From positions 1-14,807 of the forward strand of contig JADHVA010000009.1 in the NCBI GenBank assembly GCA_016784245.1: a stretch of DNA of 14,807 bases, given 5' to 3'. Made by a program: the position numbers and the translations under genes. This stretch comes from Nanobdellota archaeon (GTDB lineage Archaea; Nanobdellota; Nanobdellia; SCGC-AAA011-G17; GW2011-AR17). Positions 1 to 6,705 of the stretch are shown here, one piece after another (positions within the stretch are counted from its first letter, which is position 1; the number at the start of each line of letters is the position of its first letter). The notes beneath the pieces were generated by a model. It worked only from the letters and a program-made list of their open reading frames with translations. It ran no database searches and was not told the origin of the DNA.

Positions 1-528
1 ACACTTCTTCTTGATACTAGTATTGCTTATTTGAATTATCAAGGTTTTGATATTGAACCTCCAAATCTTCATTCTTATTTAGATGCTTTTGTATTATATG
101 GATCTACTTTTCTTACAACAATTACTGCAGCAAGCACTTTTTATGCTGCAAAATATTCTAAAGAAAGAATTCACGATAATTTTGGAATTCCTTTCAGAGA
201 GTATTATAATTATTATCATGGTATGGGATATTGTCCTAAAGTTGGTTTTGAGCTGGCAGCAGAAGATCTTGGTTTTGAAATTCCTGATTGGAACCCAGAA
301 GATATTTTAAAAAAATTATATACAAATGTAAAAACACCAAGGGATATTACAGAATATATCAGAGAAACTTCCAGTTCTTTAACTCAAGAGTTAGGTCTAG
401 AAAAAACATTAGAAATTTTTATTGAAACTACAGGTATGGATGTAGATTTGACCTATAATAAATCTGGTGAATTTAATGGTTTTATTCCCAAAATACACCA
501 GTCTCTTGATCCTATTGAAGTTAATTAA
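1..528 (+). CDS. Unknown protein, 5' end cut by the window edge
   Basis: The reading frame is open from base 1 (ACA CTT CTT CTT GAT...) to TAA at 526-528, so the first codon lies outside the window; the TTG at 31 is internal. The visible 175 residues hold a moderately hydrophobic stretch (about residues 37-55, rich in Phe, Leu, Thr and Ala), then a Tyr-rich segment and a mainly helical, acidic C-terminal half with one Cys. I recognise no family and no catalytic motif. The hydrophobic stretch could be a membrane segment or a buried helix. A small hairpin follows the stop and a separate promoter precedes the eS6 gene, so this is probably a transcription unit ending here. Coding is well supported by codon pattern and length; function is unknown. 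Confidence 0.7.
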   Translation, partial: TLLLDTSIAYLNYQGFDIEPPNLHSYLDAFVLYGSTFLTTITAASTFYAAKYSKERIHDNFGIPFREYYNYYHGMGYCPKVGFELAAEDLGFEIPDWNPEDILKKLYTNVKTPRDITEYIRETSSSLTQELGLEKTLEIFIETTGMDVDLTYNKSGEFNGFIPKIHQSLDPIEVN

Positions 529-539
529 CTATCTAGTTG

Positions 540-560
540 TAATACTACTCTCGAGTATTA
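540..560 (+). terminator. Small hairpin after the first gene, possible terminator
   Basis: TAATACT (540-546) pairs perfectly with AGTATTA (554-560) across a 7-base loop, followed by a T/C-rich run (561-573). It lies 12 bases after a stop codon and ahead of the eS6 TATA box. The downstream T-run is weak, so termination is only plausible. Confidence 0.3.
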
Positions 561-580
561 TCAATCTTCTTTCCAAAAAC

Positions 581-588
581 TTTATAAA
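581..588 (+). promoter_or_regulatory. TATA box for the eS6 gene
   Basis: TTTATAAA preceded by an A-rich BRE-like stretch (CAAAAAC). The ATG at 612 lies about 28 bases from the box centre and has no Shine-Dalgarno sequence, so transcription should begin at or next to the start codon, giving a leaderless mRNA. Confidence 0.6.
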
Positions 589-611
589 CCATTGGAAAAC
601 AAATTACTATT

Positions 612-1007
612 ATGGCAGAATTCAAATTTGTAATAAATGATGTAAAATCTGGAAAGACTTTTCAAAAGGCTTTAGAAGATGAATCAGTTATTGGTAAAAA
701 GATTGGAGAAAAGCTTAAAGGCGACTTTTTAGGTCTAGAAGGATATGAACTAGAAATTAAAGGTGGGTCTGATTTTGCAGGTTTTCCAATGAAAAGTAAT
801 ATTAATAGTTCTCAGAGAAGAAAGCTTTTATTATCTCGTGGTACAGCTATGAGAACTAATAGAGCAGGTTTGAAGGTAAGAAAAACAGTTTGTGGAAACA
901 CTATATCTTCAAATATAACTCAAATCAACCTTAAAGTTATCAAGTACGGTTCAAAATCTTTAGAAGAAACTTTTGCTACTAAAGAAGAAGCACCAAAAGC
1001 TGAATAA
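612..1007 (+). CDS. rps6e: 30S ribosomal protein eS6
   Basis: A 131-residue protein matching archaeal eS6 over its whole length. eS6 is a small-subunit ribosomal protein, found in archaea and eukaryotes but not bacteria. Visible signatures are GDFLGLEGYELEIKGGSD (about residues 37-54) followed by GFPM, the RRKLLLSRG segment (about 69-77), and the C-terminal run KVRKTVCGNTIS...ITQINLKV (about 88-108). The last 15 residues are a variable charged tail. Length is normal for the archaeal form, which lacks the long eukaryotic C-terminal extension. The start is fixed by the TATA box 28 bases upstream and by the conserved beginning. eS6 next to aIF2 gamma is a familiar archaeal arrangement, here with one small unknown gene between them. 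Confidence 0.95.
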   Translation: MAEFKFVINDVKSGKTFQKALEDESVIGKKIGEKLKGDFLGLEGYELEIKGGSDFAGFPMKSNINSSQRRKLLLSRGTAMRTNRAGLKVRKTVCGNTISSNITQINLKVIKYGSKSLEETFATKEEAPKAE

Positions 1008-1026
1008 TTCGAGTAAGAGGTCTAAA

Positions 1027-1314
1027 ATGAAACATAAAACTAAGAGCGTATTAATTGCAAGAAAGAAAAGATTGGATCCTGAAGATTACAATCATAGACC
1101 TTGCTTTATTAGTTTTTTCGACAGTAACGACCCTCATTTAAGTGTAGAAGGCCCAAAAAAAGTTATTGAATTTGATAGGAAACATAAAGTTAAGATTGAA
1201 GGTCTTAATGTAAATTACTTGCTTCCTGGAAATGATATTATTATCAATGACTTAGAAGAGATCGAAATACACGAAAAAGATGAGTACATTTTAGTGACTG
1301 GAAAGCATTGTTAA
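1027..1314 (+). CDS. Unknown 95-residue protein between eS6 and aIF2 gamma
   Basis: A short gene 19 bases after eS6. The ATG at 1027 is chosen because AAGAGGT (1015-1021) lies five bases before it; an in-frame ATG at 973 lies inside the eS6 gene and has no such signal. The product has a basic N-terminus (MKHKTKSVLIARKKR), a Pro-Cys-Phe segment near residue 26, and a C-terminal half that looks beta-rich (alternating Val/Ile/Leu and charged residues), ending in Cys. There are no membrane segments. No family is recognised. Use of a Shine-Dalgarno sequence and close spacing suggest translation from the eS6 transcript, so a ribosome- or translation-linked role is a guess from position only. Confidence 0.7.
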   Translation: MKHKTKSVLIARKKRLDPEDYNHRPCFISFFDSNDPHLSVEGPKKVIEFDRKHKVKIEGLNVNYLLPGNDIIINDLEEIEIHEKDEYILVTGKHC

Positions 1315-1378
1315 AGCAAGATAAAAAAAGATTCTTAATTTTATTAGAAGGTATGCATTATTTTCTTTTAGGTTAATT

Positions 1379-1406
1379 TTATAAACAAACAAAATTTTGT
1401 TTATAA
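1379..1406 (+). promoter_or_regulatory. aIF2 gamma promoter inside a perfect inverted repeat
   Basis: TTATAAACAAA (1379-1389) and TTTGTTTATAA (1396-1406) form a perfect 11-bp inverted repeat around a 6-base spacer. The left arm contains the TATA box (TTTTATAAA, 1377-1385), placed about 27 bases before the ATG at 1408. There is no Shine-Dalgarno sequence, so the transcript is probably leaderless. Because the TATA element is within the repeat, the symmetry would act as DNA (a dimeric regulator or symmetric TBP site) rather than as an RNA hairpin. Confidence 0.5.
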
Positions 1407-1407
1407 C

Positions 1408-2640
1408 ATGGTTACAAAGAAAGTAGTACAGCCTGAAATTAGTATTGGCTTAGTTGGTCATGTTGATCATGGTAAGACTACAATTACTCAAAGACTTTCT
1501 GGTAAATGGACTGACACTCATTCTGAAGAGGTTAAGAAAGGAATTACTATTAGATTAGGTTATGCAAACACTTCAATTTATCACTTTCCCAAAATAAAAA
1601 AATATCATGTTCACGAAACTTTAGAAGATTCTAAAGAAAAAGGTAAATTTCTAAGATCCATTTCTTTTGTAGATGCTCCTGGTCACGAAACTCTTATGGC
1701 AACTATGCTTTCAGGTAGTGCAATTATGGATGCTGCTCTTTTATTAGTTGCTGCAGATGAAACTTGTCCTCAACCTCAAACTAAAGAACATTTAATGGCT
1801 TTAGAAATTGCTGGTATTAAAGATATTATAATTGTTCAAAACAAAGTTGATTTAGTTTCTCAAGAAGGAGCTACAAAAAATTACAATGAAATTAAAAATT
1901 TCGTAAAAGGAACAATTGCAGAAAATGCACCAGTAGTTCCAATTTCAGCAAAGTTAAATGTTAACATTGATCTTTTACTTGAAGCTATTCAAGATAATTT
2001 CAAAACTCCAAAGAGAGATCCAAAAAAAGATCCAATTATGTTTACTGCTAGAACTTTTGATATTAACAAACCTGGTTGTACAGCAAATAAAATTTATGGT
2101 GGAGTTTTAGGTGGTTCAATTAAACAAGGGACTTTAAAAGTTGGAGACAAGATTGAAATCAGGCCTGGTAGAAAAGTTGAGAAAGAAGGTAGAGTTAAAT
2201 GGGTGCCAGTCGTTACAAAGATTACAGGCATCAAAAGTGGTTCAGATGATTTAACTGAAGCTCATCCGGGTGGTTCCATTGCATTATTGACTTCCTTAGA
2301 TCCTTCATTAGTAAAATCAGATTCACTTTCTGGAAATGTTATTGGTCATCCAGATAAATTACCTCCTGTTTATTATGAAATAAAACTTAAACCAAATCTA
2401 TTGAAGAGAGTTGTTGGTTCAGAAAAAGAATTAAAAGTTAATCCTATCAAAAAGGGTGAGACTTTATTACTTAATGTAAATTCTTCTGCAACAGTTGGTA
2501 TGGTAACTGAAATTAAAAAAACTTTTTTCAAAGCAAAATTAAAATTACCTGTTTGTGCTACTAAGGACGACAAGATTACAATTTCTAGATTATTAGGTCA
2601 TAGATTTAGATTAATTGGTTATGGGAATTTATTAGAATAA
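1408..2640 (+). CDS. eif2g: Translation initiation factor aIF2 subunit gamma
   Basis: The GTP-binding subunit of the archaeal heterotrimer that carries initiator Met-tRNA to the small ribosomal subunit. In order: G1 GHVDHGKT (residues 17-24), switch 1 GITIRL (45-50), G3 DAPGHE (89-94), G4 NKVD (145-148), G5 SAK (180-182), then domain II with its R-P-G-R-K-V segment and the C-terminal beta-barrel domain. The 410-residue length is normal. One oddity: the segment between switch 1 and G3 (about residues 54-83), which in most aIF2 gamma proteins is a zinc knuckle with two Cys-x-x-Cys pairs, has no cysteine at all and is instead Lys/Glu/His-rich. All GTPase motifs are intact, so the protein should be functional. 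The stop is two bases from the stop of the convergent downstream gene. Confidence 0.97.
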   Translation: MVTKKVVQPEISIGLVGHVDHGKTTITQRLSGKWTDTHSEEVKKGITIRLGYANTSIYHFPKIKKYHVHETLEDSKEKGKFLRSISFVDAPGHETLMATMLSGSAIMDAALLLVAADETCPQPQTKEHLMALEIAGIKDIIIVQNKVDLVSQEGATKNYNEIKNFVKGTIAENAPVVPISAKLNVNIDLLLEAIQDNFKTPKRDPKKDPIMFTARTFDINKPGCTANKIYGGVLGGSIKQGTLKVGDKIEIRPGRKVEKEGRVKWVPVVTKITGIKSGSDDLTEAHPGGSIALLTSLDPSLVKSDSLSGNVIGHPDKLPPVYYEIKLKPNLLKRVVGSEKELKVNPIKKGETLLLNVNSSATVGMVTEIKKTFFKAKLKLPVCATKDDKITISRLLGHRFRLIGYGNLLE

Positions 2641-2642
2641 TT

Positions 2643-4283
2643 TCATTCCAAAATATTTTCTTCACCAGGTTTTCTTATCCAAACAATTGTTTTCTCTCTT
2701 GAATTTCCATGTTTATCAAAGATTTCAGAATACCATCTTTGTTTACCTTCAGCAACATAATCAGGTAATTTAATAATCTCGCCTTTGTTATTTTGATCTA
2801 TTAATGTAGATAAAAGTGTAAGGTTTGTTGGTAAATAATTAATTGCTGTATTATAATAATGATTTCCCATAACTAAACCTTCAAATCCACTTTCAATTCC
2901 TAATTGATCAACATATCTTAAACAATTATTTGTTAATTCCTTTAATGGTTTATTTGATAATGGATTCATTGCACTTGACAATTCTAATGAATTTACTCCT
3001 TGAACAGCTCTATTTTCTAAATTTATTCCTGCATGAACTAATAACATTCCTACTCTTCTTTTTTTCCTATTCAATTCTTTTTTACTTCTTGACAAAACAG
3101 CTTTTTGATAAATCCCAATAACTATTGTCGCATCATCTAATTGATAAAAAGGAATATAATTACTATTTCCTAAATCTCCTCTAGTATTACAAATATTTGC
3201 AGCAATACAACATCCCCCATCATTTCCAAAACTAATATCTTTTGGCAATAATTCTTCAACTTGACAAGTATATTCTACTTCTGCAACTTTTTTTACTCTT
3301 GAAGAGATCAAATTAGGATCCTCAATTTCTGAGATATGACTTATTAAATTATGTATTTTCATGACATCAAAATCATAAACAACTACATAAGAATAATCAT
3401 TTAAAACTGCTTTAGAATCTCCATTTTCAAAAATGTTTAATACTTTTTTATAAAAACTATTACTAGAATAACTAGATTCTACAAGATTTCTTAAAGATTT
3501 TAACAAACTATCTAATTTGCCTTCATGTTCAATTTCTTTTCTTTCTTGCCAATTCTCATAACAAACTAATAAATTTATTCTTTCAAGTCTTTCTTTTATT
3601 CTTAATTCTAAATCCTTTTCAAATTTATCTTTATCACTTTCTACTAATTTAGGAAGTATTTGGTCAATGGTTGCTTTTCTTTCATCGTGACTCATAAAAA
3701 AAGAATCTTGTTCAAGACCTATTTCAGTTTCTAATTCTTCTAAAATTTCTATATATCTCTCTTCAGATTCTTCTATTAAAGTATAACCAAATAAACTATT
3801 TAAAAATTGAGGATAGTTTCCTTCATAATATGTTTCAACTAATTCTTCATAATCTACATGTGTAAATTCTTCAGCATAATATTCAAATGACATAGAACTT
3901 TTTTCTTTAAATTCTTCAATTATTTCAAACGCTTCTTTCAAATATGAATAAATTTTATCTCTTTCTAATCTAGCTGCTTTTTCTAATTTCAACCTCAAAG
4001 GTTCTTTATCTTCAATTCCTTCATGCCATTTATCTACATCAATACCATACTCTTTAGCTTCTTTTCTAAATCTTACATTATGTTCCAATCTATCTTTTAA
4101 ACTAGGATCTAAAATTGAAGCAGCATAAACTTGTCCATATGAAGAATATTTTACCAAAGTTTCCATTCTTAATGCATTTGTTTTTGTAATTGTACCTTCT
4201 CTTTCTAAGCTAAGAATTTCTTCTAGAGATCTATCTAATATCTCTCCTTCAGCATAATTTTGTACTAAATCGCCTTCATACAT
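2643..4283 (-). CDS. Unknown 546-residue protein with acidic helical N-terminus
   Basis: A large gene on the minus strand with ATG at 4283, chosen because a TATA box lies about 26-30 bases upstream. Residues 1-340 are strongly acidic and helical with many Glu/Lys heptad-like runs (about 95-260) and no membrane segment. The C-terminal part looks like a folded domain, with a Gly-Asn-Asp-Gly-Gly-Cys-Cys motif (353-359), a hydrophobic strand after FYQLDD (379-384), RVGMLLVHAGI (410-420), VNSLEL (430-435) and GNHYYNTAINYLP (473-485). The strand pattern with paired cysteines loosely recalls uncharacterised large proteins of small-genome bacteria and archaea, some discussed as acyltransferase-like, but I cannot assign it. 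No nuclease or NTPase motifs are visible. It stands alone: its stop abuts aIF2 gamma and a terminator lies before its promoter. Confidence 0.8.
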   Translation of the reverse strand: MYEGDLVQNYAEGEILDRSLEEILSLEREGTITKTNALRMETLVKYSSYGQVYAASILDPSLKDRLEHNVRFRKEAKEYGIDVDKWHEGIEDKEPLRLKLEKAARLERDKIYSYLKEAFEIIEEFKEKSSMSFEYYAEEFTHVDYEELVETYYEGNYPQFLNSLFGYTLIEESEERYIEILEELETEIGLEQDSFFMSHDERKATIDQILPKLVESDKDKFEKDLELRIKERLERINLLVCYENWQERKEIEHEGKLDSLLKSLRNLVESSYSSNSFYKKVLNIFENGDSKAVLNDYSYVVVYDFDVMKIHNLISHISEIEDPNLISSRVKKVAEVEYTCQVEELLPKDISFGNDGGCCIAANICNTRGDLGNSNYIPFYQLDDATIVIGIYQKAVLSRSKKELNRKKRRVGMLLVHAGINLENRAVQGVNSLELSSAMNPLSNKPLKELTNNCLRYVDQLGIESGFEGLVMGNHYYNTAINYLPTNLTLLSTLIDQNNKGEIIKLPDYVAEGKQRWYSEIFDKHGNSREKTIVWIRKPGEENILE

Positions 4284-4305
4284 AATATTTTTTTTAAAGA
4301 AATCA

Positions 4306-4314
4306 TTTATAAAA
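4306..4314 (-). promoter_or_regulatory. TATA box for the 546-residue protein gene
   Basis: On the minus strand TTTTATAAA lies about 26-30 bases before the ATG at 4283. No Shine-Dalgarno sequence is present between them, so a leaderless transcript is expected. Confidence 0.5.
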
Positions 4315-4320
4315 TTAACT

Positions 4321-4369
4321 AAAAAAATAAAAAAAGATCTAGGACACCCAAACCAAAGATATCCTAGAT
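4321..4369 (-). terminator. Hairpin plus U-tract terminator of the secreted-protein gene
   Basis: Read on the minus strand, ATCTAGGA (4369-4362) pairs perfectly with TCCTAGAT (4344-4337) across a 17-base loop and runs directly into C followed by T-rich sequence (TTTTTTTATTTTTTT, 4335-4321). It lies about 30 bases after the stop of the 4400-4939 gene and just before the promoter of the next gene, so it separates two transcription units. Archaeal termination relies mainly on the U-tract, which is strong here. Confidence 0.65.
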
Positions 4370-4399
4370 TTTACCTTATATTCTTTTTTGGGGAAAGAC

Positions 4400-4939
4400 C
4401 TAAGGGAACATGAATCTAAATTTTTGTTTAATCTTTGGGAATAACCAATGATTATCTTGCCTCCATTCTTTCATTGCTTCTTGCACTTCTTCTTTACTAG
4501 CATCTTCATCTAAACCAAGTATTTCATTGATTTCTTCATGTCTAGTTTCTTTAGCAATTTCAAGAACTTCTTCATCACTCAGATCTTCATCTAAACCTAA
4601 AACTTCTTTGATTTTGTCAATTTTTTGAGTTTTCAAAGCTTCTTTAAGTTCATCTTCTGTTTCTACTCCAAGTAATTCCATAAGTCCATCTTTTCTTTCA
4701 TCAAGTTCATTTTCAATAGCTTCTAGAAGATCTCCTATACTATCACTTTCACTTAGATCATACTTTTCCATTACTTGTTCAATAGCCCATTTTACTGGTT
4801 GTAGTGGGAACTTATGTTCATCAGTATCATCTACTACTACTACCTCTATTTCATCAGTACTTGTCTCTTCTGCTGCCATTACACTTACTGTACTTAACAC
4901 CACTAGTGCTAGCAACAATATTGCCCATATTTTTTTCAT
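4400..4939 (-). CDS. Secreted acidic repeat protein
   Basis: The start is the ATG at 4939, preceded by GGAGGT eight bases upstream; an ATG further upstream (5011) would put a charged leader before the signal peptide and is rejected. The 179-residue product starts with a classical signal peptide (MKK, a Leu/Val/Ala core at about residues 5-20, and likely cleavage after Val-Met-Ala near 22). The mature part is very acidic. It carries three related helical units of about 27 residues, starting near residues 87, 110 and 137, each with a Leu-Leu/Val-Leu-Gly-Leu/Val-x-x-Glu/Asp core; IKEVLGLDED and INEILGLDED are nearly identical. The C-terminus turns basic and aromatic. The units loosely recall small exported helical-repeat proteins, without a confident family. 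The gene diverges from a membrane-bound winged-helix regulator, which could control it. Confidence 0.8.
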   Translation of the reverse strand: MKKIWAILLLALVVLSTVSVMAAEETSTDEIEVVVVDDTDEHKFPLQPVKWAIEQVMEKYDLSESDSIGDLLEAIENELDERKDGLMELLGVETEDELKEALKTQKIDKIKEVLGLDEDLSDEEVLEIAKETRHEEINEILGLDEDASKEEVQEAMKEWRQDNHWLFPKIKQKFRFMFP

Positions 4940-5052
4940 TTTTTCATACCTCCGTAGATCCATAAACCTTAAAAGCTTCGGATCTAAAACCAAGATAGTT
5001 CGAAACACCATTTAAACTGTCCTTGTAAAATGGCGTAATAAGGCGTAAAACG
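4940..5052. promoter_or_regulatory. Divergent regulatory region with two GGCGTAA repeats
   Basis: This 113-base spacer serves the secreted-protein gene (-) and the membrane regulator gene (+). It holds the Shine-Dalgarno sequence of the minus-strand gene (GGAGGT, complement of 4948-4953), a central TTTAAA (5011-5016) usable as a TATA element in either direction, and two copies of GGCGTAA (5032-5038 and 5042-5048) exactly 10 bases apart, just before the plus-strand ATG at 5053. A one-helical-turn spacing suits tandem protein binding. Which TATA-like element is used is uncertain. Confidence 0.4.
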
Positions 5053-5595
5053 ATGAAACAACTTGAAACCACATTCAAAAATATTGTAATGATCCTTTGT
5101 TTTATTTACTTTGGAATTTCAGTTTTGCTCTTTATATTTTTCTTAATTACTTTCATAAATGATGGCCAAATTTTCTTATTCAAGAGATTAATGCTTCAAG
5201 ATGCTGTTCTAAATGTAACCAAATGGATTTATGGTTTCCTTGCAATTACAACTGCCTTTGGAAGTATCACTAGCTTCTTAGCTGGTATTGCTTTGATGCG
5301 ATCTAGCCAGAAAGTTATTGTGACAGAAGCAGTAAAAGAAACTGAAAAGAAGGTAGAAGAGAAGCACGAAAACAAAATTGATTCAGATGTTTTACTTCCA
5401 GATGAAAAGAAGATTATTGGTATTTTGGAAAATCATAATGGCTATATGACTCAAAGGGATTTAGTTATTGAATCTAAATTTTCAAAGGTTAAGATCCACA
5501 GATTACTAAAAAATTTAGAAGCAAAGAAAGTAATCTCAAAATATGCTTTTGGAATGACTAACAGAATCAGGCTTGAAAAGAAGATAAAAGAATAA
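5053..5595 (+). CDS. Membrane-anchored winged-helix transcriptional regulator
   Basis: 180 residues. Two hydrophobic segments (about 10-35 and 57-82) form a membrane hairpin. A charged Lys/Glu linker (about 86-112) follows, then a winged helix-turn-helix (about 114-176): LLPDEKKIIGILENHNG is helix 1, MTQRDLVIESKFSKVKIHRLLKNLEAKKVI gives helices 2-3, and a short wing follows with Arg-Ile-Arg-Leu. This architecture is common among archaeal one-component regulators of the MarR/DUF7343-like type. It should bind DNA at the cytoplasmic face while sensing something at the membrane. It diverges from the secreted acidic protein gene, so that gene is the likely target along with its own promoter. The ATG at 5053 directly follows the GGCGTAA repeats, and no Shine-Dalgarno sequence is evident. 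Confidence 0.85.
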   Translation: MKQLETTFKNIVMILCFIYFGISVLLFIFFLITFINDGQIFLFKRLMLQDAVLNVTKWIYGFLAITTAFGSITSFLAGIALMRSSQKVIVTEAVKETEKKVEEKHENKIDSDVLLPDEKKIIGILENHNGYMTQRDLVIESKFSKVKIHRLLKNLEAKKVISKYAFGMTNRIRLEKKIKE

Positions 5596-5598
5596 TCC

Positions 5599-5607
5599 TT
5601 TTATATT
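5599..5607 (+). promoter_or_regulatory. TATA box for cmk
   Basis: TTTTATATT lies about 26 bases before the ATG at 5628, within the 32-base gap after the regulator gene. No Shine-Dalgarno sequence precedes the ATG. This indicates a separate leaderless transcript for cmk-ogg. Confidence 0.5.
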
Positions 5608-5627
5608 ATTATTAATTAATTATACTT

Positions 5628-6179
5628 ATGAAAATAACTTTATGTGGAAGAATTGGTTCCGGAAAATCTGTTATAGCAAAGGCTTTAGCTAAAGACTTAA
5701 ACTTAAAACATTATTCTACAGGTGACTTAATGCGTGAGCTTGCAAAGGAAAGAGGTTACAAAATTGAAGAGTTCATGAAAATAAGACCTGATGACATTGA
5801 CCACCAAGTTGATTCAAGAACTAAGAAGATTGGTGAAGAGGAAGACAATTTCATATTTGACAGCAAATTAGCTTTCCATTTCATTGAAAATGCAATTAAG
5901 ATTTTTCTAGATGTTACTTATGAAGAAGCAGCAAAAAGAATTTTTAATGCTCAAAGAACTACTGAAGCACCTGCATCTTCTCCGGAAGAGTTAGCTGTAA
6001 GAAACAAAGAAAGATGGGAAGTAGACAGAAAAAAGTACCAAAAATTATACAATGTGGATATTGATGATCAAAATAATTATGATATTTTCATTGAAACCAC
6101 AGGAAAACCTTTAGATGAAGTCATCCAAGAAGTTAAACGAGCTATACTCTCACTTTCAGAAAAACAAGAAAATAATTGA
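5628..6179 (+). CDS. cmk: Archaeal (d)CMP kinase
   Basis: Phosphorylates CMP/dCMP with ATP to give the diphosphates, part of pyrimidine salvage and RNA turnover in the cytoplasm. The 183-residue length is normal for the archaeal short form (Cytidylate_kin2 group). The P-loop is GRIGSGKS (residues 7-14), with Arg-Ile in place of the usual Pro-Pro. STGDLMRE (30-37) supplies the NMP-binding Arg. An Asp-rich segment with DDID...D-S-R (55-64) follows, then DSKLAFHFI (78-86) and AAKRIF (101-106) with the lid arginines after it. The 3' end overlaps ogg by 65 bases in another frame, so the two are translated from one transcript. The assignment as CMP kinase rather than another small NMP kinase rests on overall resemblance. 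Confidence 0.85.
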   Translation: MKITLCGRIGSGKSVIAKALAKDLNLKHYSTGDLMRELAKERGYKIEEFMKIRPDDIDHQVDSRTKKIGEEEDNFIFDSKLAFHFIENAIKIFLDVTYEEAAKRIFNAQRTTEAPASSPEELAVRNKERWEVDRKKYQKLYNVDIDDQNNYDIFIETTGKPLDEVIQEVKRAILSLSEKQENN

Positions 6180-6705
6180 TGAGAGACTTTCTGAATTTAA
6201 AACCAAGAAAGATGATAGAGAGATCTTTCTTGAACTTTGCTTTTGCATTTTAGCTGCAAACACATCTTCAAAAATGGCTTCAAGAGTTGTTGAAGGTGCT
6301 AATAATTTCCTAATTGATTCTAGCTATGAAGAATTAAATAATAAATTAAAAGAATTAAGTTGTCGTTTTTTTAACAGAAGAACTGAATACATATTTTATG
6401 CTAGAACTGTTCCCATAAAATTTGACAGAGAATATTTGGTAAAAAATATCAAAGGCCTTGGTTACAAAGAATCTTCTCATTTCTTAAGGAATATTGGATT
6501 TTCTGATTATGCAATTTTAGATAAACACATTTTGAGATCTTTAGAAGAGTTTGGAGTTATTAATGAAATTCCTAAATCTTTAACCAAAAAAAGATATTTA
6601 GAGATTGAAGAAAAGATGAAACTTTGGTCCAAAGAGATTAATATTCCAATGAACGAACTTGATTTAGTCCTTTGGTCTAGAAAGACTGGAGAAGTTTTGA
6701 AATAA
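6115..6705 (+). CDS. ogg: N-glycosylase/DNA lyase (Ogg2 type)
   Basis: Excises 8-oxoguanine from DNA and cleaves the abasic site (AP lyase) in base excision repair. 196 residues, as for archaeal Ogg2 (AGOG is a separate family). The helix-hairpin-helix is IKGLGYKESSHFLRNIGF (112-129). The catalytic Lys is K118 and the catalytic Asp is D136 in ILDKHILR; their 18-residue spacing equals that known for the Methanocaldococcus enzyme (K129/D147). The terminal LDLVLWSRKTGEVLK is the typical Ogg2 end. The start at 6115 lies inside cmk (65-base overlap) but is supported because the family normally has about 20 residues before the I-D-E-R-L segment, which here begins at residue 20. A later start would delete a helix that is otherwise conserved. 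Confidence 0.9.
   Translation: MKSSKKLNELYSHFQKNKKIIDERLSEFKTKKDDREIFLELCFCILAANTSSKMASRVVEGANNFLIDSSYEELNNKLKELSCRFFNRRTEYIFYARTVPIKFDREYLVKNIKGLGYKESSHFLRNIGFSDYAILDKHILRSLEEFGVINEIPKSLTKKRYLEIEEKMKLWSKEINIPMNELDLVLWSRKTGEVLK

Noticed and set aside
2373..2573. Open frame on the minus strand inside aIF2 gamma.
   Set aside because: Mirror of a conserved gene with no independent support; the same applies to frames at 8634-8816, 10751-10939, 12089-12271 and 2930-3121.
4937..5011. ATG at 5011 as the start of the secreted acidic protein.
   Set aside because: It would place a charged 24-residue leader before a perfect signal peptide; the ATG at 4939 has GGAGGT eight bases upstream.
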